A stretch of 64,000 bases of DNA, taken from NCBI GenBank assembly GCA_023898765.1, contig CP060238.1:1674001-1738000 (forward strand). Direction: 5' to 3'. A program made the translations under genes and the position numbers. The stretch's first letter is position 1, and every line of letters begins with the position of its first letter. The notes beneath the pieces were generated by a model. The model made no database searches and had not been told where the DNA came from. It was given only the letters and a program-made list of their open reading frames with translations. Shown here in pieces: positions 24,009 to 32,741 of this stretch. The stretch comes from Rhodospirillales bacterium. GTDB taxonomy: Bacteria; Pseudomonadota; Alphaproteobacteria; Micavibrionales; Micavibrionaceae.

Positions 24009-24329
24009 CTAGAGGTGCAAATTTTTCAGTTCCTGGACGACAACAGCTCTGATGTTTTCAGGCAATCTTGGTTGCTCCACCCCTTGCACATCAAGTTCCT
24101 TCGCATGCCACCCCTGCACTTCGTGCCATACCTTGTTAAAAGTTTCAGTGACAGGCAAACCACCTGTTTTTCTCTCCAGTTCGCTAATTGATAATTCACC
24201 TGAATCAATGGATAACCGGGTAAGATTCAACAGGTCTTTCTCATCGATCTCTTGTCCCTTTCCCACCGAACACCGAAAATCCACAATTAGACTATAATAT
24301 TCCCGCTCTCTCTTTTTTATTAAACGCAT
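24009..24329 (-). CDS. Short hypothetical protein
   Basis: 106 residues, charged, no signal peptide or membrane segment. It starts MRLIKKREREYYSLIVDFRC and ends in PENIRAVVVQELKNLHL. No family recognised. A GAGAGG ribosome site stands nine bases before the ATG. AT-richer than rplY and prs on either side, so it may be a recent arrival. Not obviously linked to its neighbours. Confidence 0.5.
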   Translation of the reverse strand: MRLIKKREREYYSLIVDFRCSVGKGQEIDEKDLLNLTRLSIDSGELSISELERKTGGLPVTETFNKVWHEVQGWHAKELDVQGVEQPRLPENIRAVVVQELKNLHL

Positions 24330-24397
24330 AACATAAACCTCTCGCCGCCAAATATGAGGCCCGAAAATACCAAAGCAAAAAGTTATGTCAACAGTTG

Positions 24398-25333
24398 TTA
24401 GTATTTAAACAAAGCGGAGATCGAGCGTTCCTCGGCGATGCGGAGCATGGCCTCCCCCATCAGCGGCGCGACGGTCAGTTGCTCGATCTTGGGAGACGCC
24501 CGCACCGCGTCCGTGGCCAGAATTGTGTCTGTAATCACCAGTTTCTCCATGGGCGATTCGGCGACGCGCGCCACAGCCCCGCCGGAAAGGACCCCATGCA
24601 CGATATAGGCGCAAACGGAAGCGGCGCCCCGCTCTGTAAGCACTTTGGCCGCGTTGCACAGCGTTCCGGCCGAATCCGCGATATCGTCCACAAGGACGCA
24701 ATGCTTTCCCTGAATCGCGCCGATAATGTTCATCACCTCCGACACGCCCGCTTTTTCGCGGCGCTTGTCAATGATGGCCAGATCGGCGTGCAGCCGTTTG
24801 GCCACGGCCCGCGCGCGCACCACGCCCCCCACATCCGGCGATACGATCACCGTCTCGTCTCCGTTAAAATGCTTCATCATATGCGGGATCATAACGGGGG
24901 AAGAATGCAGGTTGTCGGTCGGTATATCGAAAAAGCCCTGAATCTGGCCGGCATGCAGCTCCATCGTCAACACGCGGTCCGCGCCGGCGGCCGTAATCAG
25001 ATTGGCGACCAGCTTGGCCGTGATCGGCGTGCGGCCTCCGGTTTTCCGGTCCTGTCTGGCATAGCCGTAATAAGGGATCACAGCCGTAATCCGGCGCGCC
25101 GAACCGCGTTTGAGCGCATCGATGGTAATCAAAAGCTCCATCAGCGTATCGTTGGCCGGGTAGGAGGTCGGCTGGACGACAAAAACGTCTTCGCCGCGCA
25201 CGTTTTCCTTGATCTCGACAAACGCTTCCATGTCTGAAAAACGGCGGATACTGGCTTCGGTCAGGGGAACTTTCAAATGCGCCGAAATAGCCTCGGACAG
25301 CGGGCGGTTCGAATTTCCAGAGATAATTTTCAT
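24398..25333 (-). CDS. prs: Ribose-phosphate pyrophosphokinase
   Basis: 311 residues, usual length. Makes PRPP from ribose 5-phosphate and ATP, feeding nucleotide, His and Trp synthesis. Visible: the flexible-loop and ATP-site segment IPYYGYARQDRKTGGRTPI, the catalytic KRREKAG flexible loop region (DKRREKAGVSE), and the PRPP/ribose-phosphate loop VLVDDIADSAGTL. No ribosome site stands out. The next gene upstream starts on the same strand about 100 bp away. Confidence 0.96.
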   Translation of the reverse strand: MKIISGNSNRPLSEAISAHLKVPLTEASIRRFSDMEAFVEIKENVRGEDVFVVQPTSYPANDTLMELLITIDALKRGSARRITAVIPYYGYARQDRKTGGRTPITAKLVANLITAAGADRVLTMELHAGQIQGFFDIPTDNLHSSPVMIPHMMKHFNGDETVIVSPDVGGVVRARAVAKRLHADLAIIDKRREKAGVSEVMNIIGAIQGKHCVLVDDIADSAGTLCNAAKVLTERGAASVCAYIVHGVLSGGAVARVAESPMEKLVITDTILATDAVRASPKIEQLTVAPLMGEAMLRIAEERSISALFKY

Positions 25334-25433
25334 TTGTCTCTCATCCGGTTATGGAACGGTTATGTGAGCTTGCGGCGACTATAGGAAAATATGCGCAGAA
25401 AGCAACAGGGAAAAGCTATGTTTCCCCGTATTT

Positions 25434-26291
25434 TTATGGTGCGGGGGGAGAGAAAAGCGGTGACATCTGTCCCTTTTGCGCCTGAATATGATTTCCCGGC
25501 GAGACAACTTCAACGCCGTCTTCGCCCAAAATACTGATATGAGCGGCCAACTCTCCGTATTTTTCAGCCTCCGTGACGGGAATAACCAGCGCCCCGTTCT
25601 CCGGCAGAACAATAACCGGATTCACGCCGCCTTTCTCGAAATAGGCGGTTGCAAAAGCCCTTTTCCCGCCCATGTTTTCAGGGTCCGCATGCACAACAAA
25701 CTGACTTTGAATCAGGCCCATCCCTTCCAGTTCTGGAAGCTCCCGCCCATCATAAGGCTGCTCCACCGTTGTCGCTGTCGCCTCCGGAGAGATCAGATGA
25801 ACTGCGGCGCTCGCGCCGGCAACCGGCATGCCCTCCAGAGCCCGCTCTTTAATCTCGTTAAACAGGCCGCTGGCTTGCAGATTTTCCGTTAGATCAACGA
25901 TACTGCCGCCGCCAATATAAATTCCGCCAAAGGCTCCGTTATACAAAGCCCTGACAGGATCGTTCAAACGATGGGCGGAAACGCAATCAATACCGATCCC
26001 TTTAAAAAAGGCTTCATTATCCGCCGCATATGCTTCTGTTGCTGAAGCCATAATATCCGCGCTGACCTCCTTATCGGCCAGAACCCTTGCCAGGGACGCT
26101 CCGGCCATGGCCACGGCATCGCCAACGCCGCAATCTTCAAGCTCTTTTGCCAAAGCTTTCAGGCGATAGCTTTTTGGCACCGCGTCAGGGATAATCAGAA
26201 TAGTTCCCGCATCATGGAAATGGGCTTTCAGCCACTCTTGGGCATGCGCAAGATAGGGTGATTTGGACGCGCTGATCGCAAGAAAACTCAT
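25434..26291 (-). CDS. Peptidase S51-like protein (PepE/cyanophycinase group)
   Basis: 285 residues without signal peptide. The order of motifs follows peptidase family S51: GGIYIGGGSIVDLTE (the GGGN-like turn), VAGASAAVHLI (position of the catalytic Ser elbow, normally G.SAG), GLIQSQFVVHADPE (region of the His) and a late strand VIVLPENGALVIPVT. PepE cleaves Asp-X dipeptides; cyanophycinase cleaves cyanophycin. The elbow reads GASAA instead of SAG, so activity cannot be taken for granted and the substrate is open. Not in an evident operon. Confidence 0.65.
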   Translation of the reverse strand: MSFLAISASKSPYLAHAQEWLKAHFHDAGTILIIPDAVPKSYRLKALAKELEDCGVGDAVAMAGASLARVLADKEVSADIMASATEAYAADNEAFFKGIGIDCVSAHRLNDPVRALYNGAFGGIYIGGGSIVDLTENLQASGLFNEIKERALEGMPVAGASAAVHLISPEATATTVEQPYDGRELPELEGMGLIQSQFVVHADPENMGGKRAFATAYFEKGGVNPVIVLPENGALVIPVTEAEKYGELAAHISILGEDGVEVVSPGNHIQAQKGQMSPLFSPPAP

Positions 26292-26359
26292 AAGAAATAC
26301 CTTATTACCGCAAAAAACAACGTAAAAGGTAACATAAAATAATTATGTAAACAAGTATT

Positions 26360-27136
26360 TTAAGCTATCATAATCGCCGAGATCTGCCGGCCGAAATCGG
26401 CTTCTTTCCGATGGATCATGCGGCGGTAGCTGAAACAGCTTTCCGTTTCCCGGTATGTGTCTATCCCCATAAGGCAGACATCGCGCGCTCCGGAAAGGGC
26501 CAGAACGCTGGCGATATAGCCCGGCAGGTCGAACAGCAAATGCGCGTCCGTCTGGCCGGCTTTAAAAAACCGCTCGTTTTCGCCCGATTGCGCCAGAAAA
26601 GGGGCTTCGAACCCCCTGCTGACTTCATAGGAAGCCTGTGCGATGCACGGCCCGACGCAGGCGCGAACGGTTTCCGGTTCCGCGCCCAGCGCGCGCATGG
26701 ACCGGAGCGTTGAGGGCAATATCCCGTTTAAAGCCCCTTTCCAGCCCGCATGCGCCGCGCCGATGACGGGCGCGCCATCGGCTTTTTCCCCGTAAAACAG
26801 CACGGGGGCGCAATCCGCCGTTAAAACGCTCAGGGCCAGTCCCGGGCGATCCGTTACAAGCGCATCCGCCTTGGGGGGACGGTCCGGCGGCGCGGTGATT
26901 TCCACGCAATCCGCGCTGTGAACCTGTTGGAGGGAGACGAGGCTTCCGGTGTCCCCTCCCAGATGGTTTGCAGCCCGCCGGCGATTCTCCGCAACCATAT
27001 CCGGGTCATCCTTTGACCCGGATCCGCAATTCAGGCTGCTGTAAATCCCTTTGCTGACCCCGCCGCGGCGTCCGAAAAATCCGAACCGGACAGATTTTTT
27101 CCCCTTCAGGAACGTATCGTTTTCAAAAACAATCAT
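26360..27136 (-). CDS. pgeF: Multicopper-type purine nucleoside phosphorylase/peptidoglycan editing factor
   Basis: 258 residues, YfiH/LACC1 family. Zinc-dependent purine nucleoside phosphorylase and adenosine deaminase activities are known for the family, and in E. coli the protein keeps wrong amino acids out of peptidoglycan precursors. The metal and active-site residues are visible as QQVHSADC (His), TADCAPVLF (Cys) and AAHAGWKG (His), followed by GPCIAQASYEV. Its start overlaps the stop of midA by 4 bp, so it is the last gene of the hldD-lgt-midA-pgeF run. Confidence 0.93.
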   Translation of the reverse strand: MIVFENDTFLKGKKSVRFGFFGRRGGVSKGIYSSLNCGSGSKDDPDMVAENRRRAANHLGGDTGSLVSLQQVHSADCVEITAPPDRPPKADALVTDRPGLALSVLTADCAPVLFYGEKADGAPVIGAAHAGWKGALNGILPSTLRSMRALGAEPETVRACVGPCIAQASYEVSRGFEAPFLAQSGENERFFKAGQTDAHLLFDLPGYIASVLALSGARDVCLMGIDTYRETESCFSYRRMIHRKEADFGRQISAIMIA

Positions 27137-28230
27137 GGCCCCTCCACCGCCTGAAAACCACTCAGATCAAGCGCGGGATCATCGCAAATGGCCAGCGCCT
27201 TAAACAGCGTTCCCATCCGGTTTTTCGCGCAAAGCCGGTTCATTGACTCGGCAATGTCCTTTTCCTGACTCTCCGTTGCGTTATTGCATAAAGCAGCCGC
27301 CCGAATCCCTGCCCCGAGCCGTTCCAGAAAGGCGCCCTGCGGGACAGGACCGTGAACCGTGACTCCTTCCGCCATAGAGATAGTACCGATCGTTTCGAAA
27401 TTGACGTGCGCCGTGATGTCGGCCTGCCCCGGTGCATCCAATATCGATACGGGGCGGTGCTTATGGACGGCCTGAAGGGTTTCCCCGGCGGCGGAAGACA
27501 TATAGCCGTAATCTATAAAAAGGGCGCTACCTTTTTGTTTTTTCAATCTAAAACACAGGCTCTTAAGAAACCGGATTAAGATGGGAGACACTTCGACCAC
27601 GTCCCGGTCCTGCCAGGGCAGCAGGGACGGCGGCACCAGCGCAATCATCTCCTGTGACGCTTCGCGCGCCCCCAAAGCGAAGCCGCCGCCTTGCGCCGGT
27701 TCAACGGTCCGCTCGGCCCATCCGTCTTTTTGCCGCACAAGCTGGTGCACGGGCAACGCGTCCAGGAACTCGTTTCCAATGACAAGAAGAGGCATATCCT
27801 CCGGCACGCTCTCCAGCCCGGCATGCCAGACAGGGTTATGCGCCTTTAATGCCTCCTCCTGCGCCTGCCTGAGGACCGGACTCATTTCCAGCAAATGAAG
27901 CGCGAGCGCCGCATGAAACCCCGCCACATTTTTGGTCGCCCGCAGCGCATCGGCCATGAGCGTTCCCCGGCCCGGCCCGCATTCCAGCAGGATAAAATTT
28001 GCAGGCGCGCCCATTTTTTCCCATGTATCGGCGAGCCAGACGCCGATCATTTCCCCGAAAATCTGCGATATTTCAGGCGCGGTCGTAAAATCGCCTTTTA
28101 CGCCGAAAGGGTCGCGGGTCATGTAATAACCGTATTCGGGATGCCCGAGGCATAGCGCCATATACCGCCCCAGATCCATCGGGCCGCGCTCTCGCATTTC
28201 CTCCCGGATGATTTTAGCGAGCGGAGTCAT
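27133..28230 (-). CDS. SAM-dependent methyltransferase of the MidA/NDUFAF7 family
   Basis: 365 residues. The mitochondrial relative methylates an Arg of complex I subunit NDUFS2 during assembly. Typical segments: YGYYMTRDPFGVKGDFTTAPEISQIFGE near the N-terminus, the SAM loop LLECGPGRGTLMADALRA (about 80-97), GNEFLDALPVHQ and the FIDYGYMSS strand. Overlaps lgt upstream by 17 bp and pgeF downstream by 4 bp, so translation is coupled. Complex I genes are not in this window. Confidence 0.9.
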   Translation of the reverse strand: MTPLAKIIREEMRERGPMDLGRYMALCLGHPEYGYYMTRDPFGVKGDFTTAPEISQIFGEMIGVWLADTWEKMGAPANFILLECGPGRGTLMADALRATKNVAGFHAALALHLLEMSPVLRQAQEEALKAHNPVWHAGLESVPEDMPLLVIGNEFLDALPVHQLVRQKDGWAERTVEPAQGGGFALGAREASQEMIALVPPSLLPWQDRDVVEVSPILIRFLKSLCFRLKKQKGSALFIDYGYMSSAAGETLQAVHKHRPVSILDAPGQADITAHVNFETIGTISMAEGVTVHGPVPQGAFLERLGAGIRAAALCNNATESQEKDIAESMNRLCAKNRMGTLFKALAICDDPALDLSGFQAVEGP

Positions 28231-29020
28231 AGCCCCTGCGGTGCGCGTAAAAAATAACAGCGCCCCCCAGCAAAATCATCGGCAGGCTCAAAAGCTGCCC
28301 CATTGAAACGCTTCCCCAGAACAGTCCCAGATAAAAATCAGGCTCGCGGAAAAACTCGACACCGATCCGCACGCTTCCATATCCGGCCAGAAAAGCGCCT
28401 GTCACAAGCCCGGGGCGTTTCCGGATATCCGGCCTTGTCACGAGGAAGAACAAAGCCGTGAAGAGCACCGCGCCCTCCAGCGCCGCCTCATAAAGCTGGC
28501 TGGGATGGCGCGGCTCCGCCCCCCCGCCGGGGAAGACCATGCCCCAGGGAACTTCGGTGACACGTCCGTAAAGCTCCCCGTTGATAAAATTCGCGATCCG
28601 CCCGAAAAACAGCCCCAAAGGCGCGGCGGCGCAAAAAATGTCCGACAGGCGCAGAACATTGATTTTCCGGACAAGGGAAAAGCTCACAAGCGCCACAATC
28701 ACGCCGATCACGCCGCCGTGAAAGGACATGCCGCCCTCCCAGACTTTGAAGATGCTCAAGGGATGCGCAAGGTACAAAGCGGGCTGGTAGAACAGGACAT
28801 AGCCCAGCCGCCCGCCGAGGATAACCCCCAGAACGGCCCATGACATGAAATCGTCGATATCGGTCCTGCCGGGTCTTTGCCCCTGGCTCCGGCTGATGAT
28901 GAAAAGCGCGTACCGCCAGCCCAGCAAAAATCCCGCCAGATAGGCCAGCGCATACCAGCGGATATCCAGCGGCCCCAGGGACAGGGCCACAGGGTCGATA
29001 TTCGGGAATTGCAAACTCAT
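28214..29020 (-). CDS. lgt: Phosphatidylglycerol-prolipoprotein diacylglyceryl transferase
   Basis: 268 residues with about seven membrane segments. Lgt adds diacylglycerol to the lipobox Cys of prolipoproteins in the inner membrane, needed for the several lipoproteins seen here (6085, 55110, 59027). The family signature is present: GRIANFINGELYGRVT (essential Arg and Asn), SFHGGVIG with the essential His, and HPSQLYEA. Between hldD (19 bp) and midA (17-bp overlap) in a run of four genes. Confidence 0.97.
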   Translation of the reverse strand: MSLQFPNIDPVALSLGPLDIRWYALAYLAGFLLGWRYALFIISRSQGQRPGRTDIDDFMSWAVLGVILGGRLGYVLFYQPALYLAHPLSIFKVWEGGMSFHGGVIGVIVALVSFSLVRKINVLRLSDIFCAAAPLGLFFGRIANFINGELYGRVTEVPWGMVFPGGGAEPRHPSQLYEAALEGAVLFTALFFLVTRPDIRKRPGLVTGAFLAGYGSVRIGVEFFREPDFYLGLFWGSVSMGQLLSLPMILLGGAVIFYAHRRGYDSAR

Positions 29021-29039
29021 GTAAACCGGCTACCTGTCG

Positions 29040-30029
29040 TTACCTGTAAATGTCTTTCGCGCGCATATAATCGTTCACATATGTTTTGCTGCCTTCTTCC
29101 AGACTTGTGAAAGGCTTGTCGTATCCGGCCTGGCGCAGCTTGTTCATATCGGCCTGCGTGTAATACTGGTACTTGGCCTGAAGGACCTCCGGCATGTCGA
29201 TATACTGGATTTTCGGCTCTTTCCCTGCCGCCCGGAAAGTGGCTTCGGCCAGATCCTTGAAGCTTCTGGCCTCCCCGCTTCCGACGTTAAACAGGCCGCT
29301 GACCTGCTTGTTGTCATAGAGCCACAGCATCACATCCACGCAATCCCCGACCCAGACGAAATCGCGCAGCTGTCCCCCGTCCTCGTAATCCGGGTTGGAC
29401 GACTTGAAGAGCTTCGCCGCCGCGCCGGCCACAACCTGCGGATAGAGTTTGCACATCACGCTCATCTGTTCGCCCTTGTGATATTCGTTCGGGCCGTAAA
29501 CATTGAAAAATTTGAGCCCAGCCCATTGCGGCGGGATGGATTCCAGTTTTTCCTCCACCACGCGGGCGATCCGGCGGTCGAACACATGCTTGGACCAGCC
29601 ATAGGCATTCAAAGGCCGCAGCTTTGCAAGCCCCTCTATGGTCCCGTCATCTTCGAACCCGTTGGTTCCGCTGCCGTATGTTGCAGCGGAGGACGCATAA
29701 ACAAGCCGGACATTATTGTTCCCGCACCATTTCCAGATCCGGCGGGAGAGGACAAAATTCGTATCTATAATCAGGTCCGCGTTGCGTTCGGTTGTCGAAG
29801 AGATCGCGCCGACATGAAAGATCATCTCGATATCTTGTGCATGCGTATGCAGATAATCGAAAAGCCGGTCGGGATGGACCACATCGCGAATCTCGCGCTT
29901 GGCGATATTCATCCATTTGCCCTCGGAGCCCAGAACATCGCAAATGACGATATCCCTGCACCCGTGCTCTTCCAGTCCCGCGACAAGGTTGGACCCGATA
30001 AACCCTGCGCCGCCCGTTACAATAATCAT
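29040..30029 (-). CDS. hldD: ADP-L-glycero-D-manno-heptose 6-epimerase
   Basis: 329 residues. Epimerises ADP-heptose for the lipopolysaccharide inner core. Extended short-chain dehydrogenase layout: nucleotide-binding GGAGFIGSN at 6-14, ASSAATYG, and the catalytic pair in YGWSKHVFD (Tyr and Lys). FFNVYGPNEYHKGEQMS and GEARSFKDLAEA agree with HldD. First gene of the run with lgt, midA and pgeF. Its presence implies a heptose-containing lipopolysaccharide core. Confidence 0.93.
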   Translation of the reverse strand: MIIVTGGAGFIGSNLVAGLEEHGCRDIVICDVLGSEGKWMNIAKREIRDVVHPDRLFDYLHTHAQDIEMIFHVGAISSTTERNADLIIDTNFVLSRRIWKWCGNNNVRLVYASSAATYGSGTNGFEDDGTIEGLAKLRPLNAYGWSKHVFDRRIARVVEEKLESIPPQWAGLKFFNVYGPNEYHKGEQMSVMCKLYPQVVAGAAAKLFKSSNPDYEDGGQLRDFVWVGDCVDVMLWLYDNKQVSGLFNVGSGEARSFKDLAEATFRAAGKEPKIQYIDMPEVLQAKYQYYTQADMNKLRQAGYDKPFTSLEEGSKTYVNDYMRAKDIYR

Positions 30030-30172
30030 ATCTTTATTCCCCTTCTTGAATCCGTCCCCTTAAGTCATACCACTTGGCCTGCAAAATCCAAAACCTATAC
30101 TCACACGAATTCTTTTCCACAGCAAAGGGGAATAGCATTCCGATTCGGTCTTGCCCTCATGAAAGTGCGGTG

Positions 30173-30192
30173 ATAGTGACTTCTCTCACTAT
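30173..30192. promoter_or_regulatory. Inverted repeat across the ybjN-like start codon
   Basis: ATAGTGA, six bases, TCACTAT: a perfect seven-base inverted repeat whose right arm ends on the first two bases of the ATG. It could fold in the mRNA and hide the start, or be an operator; chance cannot be excluded. Confidence 0.35.
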
Positions 30193-30694
30193 GAACGAAC
30201 AAATCGACGTCTTCGAGGATGTAAGCAACCCGCTTGACAGCGTGGAGGAAATTCTTTGCGCCAATGACTGGGCGTTTGACCGCATGAGCGAGGAAGAGCT
30301 TTGCGTCCAGATTTCCGGCAAGATGGGCGAATATAAAATGTTTTTCGTCTGGCAGGAAGATTACAGCGCCATGCAGTTTTGCTGTGAATATGACCTGACC
30401 ATCCCTGCGGATGTGCTGGACAGGGCGGCCAAAACGGCCTCCGCCATCAATAACGGCCTCTGGCTGGGGCATTTCGATATCCGTCCGAAGACGAACGTTC
30501 CGTCCTTCCGCCATACCAGCCTGTTCCGGGGCATGACCTACAGCTCCGGCGCGGATCATCTGGAAGATCTGGTCGATATTGCCCTGTCGGAATGCGAGCG
30601 TTACTACCCCGCCTTTGACCTGCTTTCGAAAGCGAAAAAACAAAGCGGCGCGGCGCTGGCTCTGGCGATGATGGACCCCGCCGGCGAGTCTTAA
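30191..30694 (+). CDS. YbjN-domain protein
   Basis: 167 residues from the ATG at 30191; the frame is open back to 30074, but the protein-like composition begins here. The sequence follows the YbjN type III secretion chaperone-like fold: DSVEEILCANDWAFDR at the start, a strand-rich centre (MFFVWQEDYSAMQFCCEYDLT), then AINNGLWLGHFDI and a long C-terminal helix. E. coli YbjN affects motility and stress responses, but its mechanism is not known. No Shine-Dalgarno is visible, and an inverted repeat overlaps the start. Convergent with the 30701 gene, only 6 bp apart. Confidence 0.75.
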   Translation: MNEQIDVFEDVSNPLDSVEEILCANDWAFDRMSEEELCVQISGKMGEYKMFFVWQEDYSAMQFCCEYDLTIPADVLDRAAKTASAINNGLWLGHFDIRPKTNVPSFRHTSLFRGMTYSSGADHLEDLVDIALSECERYYPAFDLLSKAKKQSGAALALAMMDPAGES

Positions 30695-30700
30695 GTCCCT

Positions 30701-31807
30701 TTAAGGATGCGTAAAAGACAAAGCGTTTTTTATACGCGCAGCAAAGCGCGCCCATTGATATGACCGCTGTATCTTTTTCTCCATTTGAGAAAACCCCTTG
30801 GGGGCAAAAGGAAAAGTCTCCCGCCCGCCGGAATGCTCGAAAATCTTTCTTACATGTCTCTTTTCCTTCGCAAGATCGCATGCAATACGTCGAAAATACG
30901 CCTGCCGATCTTCGTTGTCCTCCTGAGGGGAGACCTCAAATAGAGTTTCGTCCCCTCCTTGACCGATAACACTGTGCACTAACACATTGCGGGCCTCTTG
31001 CGGTAGATCACGAAGTTTAAAAATATTATTCTTGAGAATAATCGGCAAAATATAAGGTGCAGGTTTCTCGTCCTTTACCCCCTCCTTGTATGCAAGATAC
31101 AGACTGTCCTTAAACTCAGCCCCTTTAGGAACATACCCGAAGATATGCCCTCCACCGGTGTTTTGCAAAACGACAGACGCGTCATTCGCCATGGCAAGAC
31201 AAGCCATCCACTGATTGCGTATCGCCACACCTTCGGGTGAAGTGATGTTAATTTCCATACCTTCCTGCCCTGAACCTTCCGTGAATTTTGCCGTAAAAGG
31301 ATCGTTGGGATCGAGAAAAACTTTTTTTCCACGCCGTACCATAGACAAATCGTTAAAAAGAGTCGGGATACGCTTTTTCTGCAGAAGATTCATAAAATAT
31401 GCGTTTGTATAGGGCATATAAAAAGTAGATTCTTCTGCCGCATGACAAAGCGCCGAATGCATATCTATTCCGGGCATATAGCTATGGGGGATTTCCAGTG
31501 CCGTCAGCATTCTTTGCGCTGCATTTTCCCGCCCGCATTTATACAAGGCAAAGGCCAAAGCGGAACAAAACATCAAACCGAAAGGTCTTAGATGGTGTTC
31601 TCCCGCAAGAAGAACTATTCTTTGCCCCTCGACAAGCTCTTCCTCCCTGATCCGGTCTATCTCGGCCAGCGTGGTTGTAAGAAGCGGTCGAACATCGAGA
31701 GGATCGGCGCTGCAATCCACATGCAGCGGTCTGGACGGATCAAAGCCGTAACTTTCTCCATCAAGTTTATGCCCGAAAACCGGCTCCTTTTGCGCTTCGC
31801 TGTTCAT
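30701..31807 (-). CDS. Hypothetical protein
   Basis: 368 residues, no signal peptide or membrane segment. The most distinctive stretch is GQRIVLLAGEHHLRPFGLMF (about 61-80), which recalls the GE-H motif of the haem-uptake/TraB-Tiki superfamily but is too short a match to name the family. The C-terminal 60 residues are basic. Lower GC than its neighbours suggests later acquisition. A promoter with consensus TTGACA lies so close that the message may have almost no leader, which fits the missing ribosome site. Confidence 0.6.
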   Translation of the reverse strand: MNSEAQKEPVFGHKLDGESYGFDPSRPLHVDCSADPLDVRPLLTTTLAEIDRIREEELVEGQRIVLLAGEHHLRPFGLMFCSALAFALYKCGRENAAQRMLTALEIPHSYMPGIDMHSALCHAAEESTFYMPYTNAYFMNLLQKKRIPTLFNDLSMVRRGKKVFLDPNDPFTAKFTEGSGQEGMEINITSPEGVAIRNQWMACLAMANDASVVLQNTGGGHIFGYVPKGAEFKDSLYLAYKEGVKDEKPAPYILPIILKNNIFKLRDLPQEARNVLVHSVIGQGGDETLFEVSPQEDNEDRQAYFRRIACDLAKEKRHVRKIFEHSGGRETFPFAPKGFSQMEKKIQRSYQWARFAARIKNALSFTHP

Positions 31808-31813
31808 GAAAGC

Positions 31814-31844
31814 AACATAACAAAATTGTATTAATTATGTCAAT
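31814..31844 (-). promoter_or_regulatory. Predicted promoter, nearly leaderless
   Basis: Minus strand: TTGACA (31844-31839) and TATGTT or TTATGT at about 31820-31814, spacer 18-19. A start site about seven bases further would fall next to the ATG at 31807. Confidence 0.4.
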
Positions 31845-31906
31845 TAAATGTGCCCTTTCGCCAAACAAACCTTGGCGGCCTCGTACATGGATGGTAATGA
31901 ACTCTC

Positions 31907-32719
31907 ATGACAAATCTTTCTCAACTGAGCATCGCCCTTGTGGGCTGCGGCAAAATGGGCGGGGCGATGCTGCGGGGCTGGCGGGAGGCGGGCCTGCGTG
32001 ACGTCGAGATTTTCGATCCTCACCCCCTGTCCGAAGAATTCAAAGATCTAGGCCGCCATGAAAGCCTGTCGGACTTTTCGTCCCTCGCCTCCCATATGGA
32101 TATGCTGGTTCTGGCCGTAAAGCCGCAGGTCATGAAAGAGGTTTGCAAACAGCTTGCGCCGGGCCTGCCCGAAGACCTGCCCGTCCTTTCCATCGCCGCC
32201 GGGCAAGGCATTTCGTCTTTTCAGGGATATTTTTCCGCCGGGCAGCCCGTTATTCGGGCCATGCCCAACACCCCGGCCGCCATTGGAAAGGGCATCACGG
32301 TGGCCTGCCCTTCCGCCGGCGTGACGGCCGGCCAGAAAGATATTGCGGAGAGGCTTTTGTCCGCTGTCGGGGAAGTTCTCTGGACGGCGAATGAAGGGGA
32401 TATGGACGCCGTCACGGCTGTCTCCGGCAGCGGCCCGGCCTATGTTTTTTATTTCATGGAGGCGCTGGCCAAAGCGGGAGAGGCTGCGGGACTTGAGGCG
32501 GATTTTGCGATGAAACTGGCCCGCCGGACCGTTATCGGGAGCGCCGCGCTGGCGGATTTTGAAAGCGCGGTTCCGGCCGCAACATTGCGTGAAAATGTCA
32601 CAAGCCCCGGCGGGACCACGCAAGCCGCCTTGGAAATTTTGATGGATGGAACTTTTCAGGACAGTCTCGACAAAGCCGTTCAGGCCGCAACAAAGCGCAG
32701 CAAAGAGCTGTCCGGCTAG
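31907..32719 (+). CDS. proC: Pyrroline-5-carboxylate reductase
   Basis: 270 residues. Reduces pyrroline-5-carboxylate to proline with NAD(P)H. The dinucleotide loop ALVGCGKMGGAML (10-22) and the family patterns VIRAMPNTPAAIGKG (about 114-128), AVSGSGPAYVFYFMEAL and the C-terminal VTSPGGTTQAALE are all present. Stands alone: the upstream gene is divergent and mucR-like downstream gene is convergent. Confidence 0.96.
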   Translation: MTNLSQLSIALVGCGKMGGAMLRGWREAGLRDVEIFDPHPLSEEFKDLGRHESLSDFSSLASHMDMLVLAVKPQVMKEVCKQLAPGLPEDLPVLSIAAGQGISSFQGYFSAGQPVIRAMPNTPAAIGKGITVACPSAGVTAGQKDIAERLLSAVGEVLWTANEGDMDAVTAVSGSGPAYVFYFMEALAKAGEAAGLEADFAMKLARRTVIGSAALADFESAVPAATLRENVTSPGGTTQAALEILMDGTFQDSLDKAVQAATKRSKELSG

Positions 32720-32741
32720 GGCCTCCCTGCAAAAAAAACGC

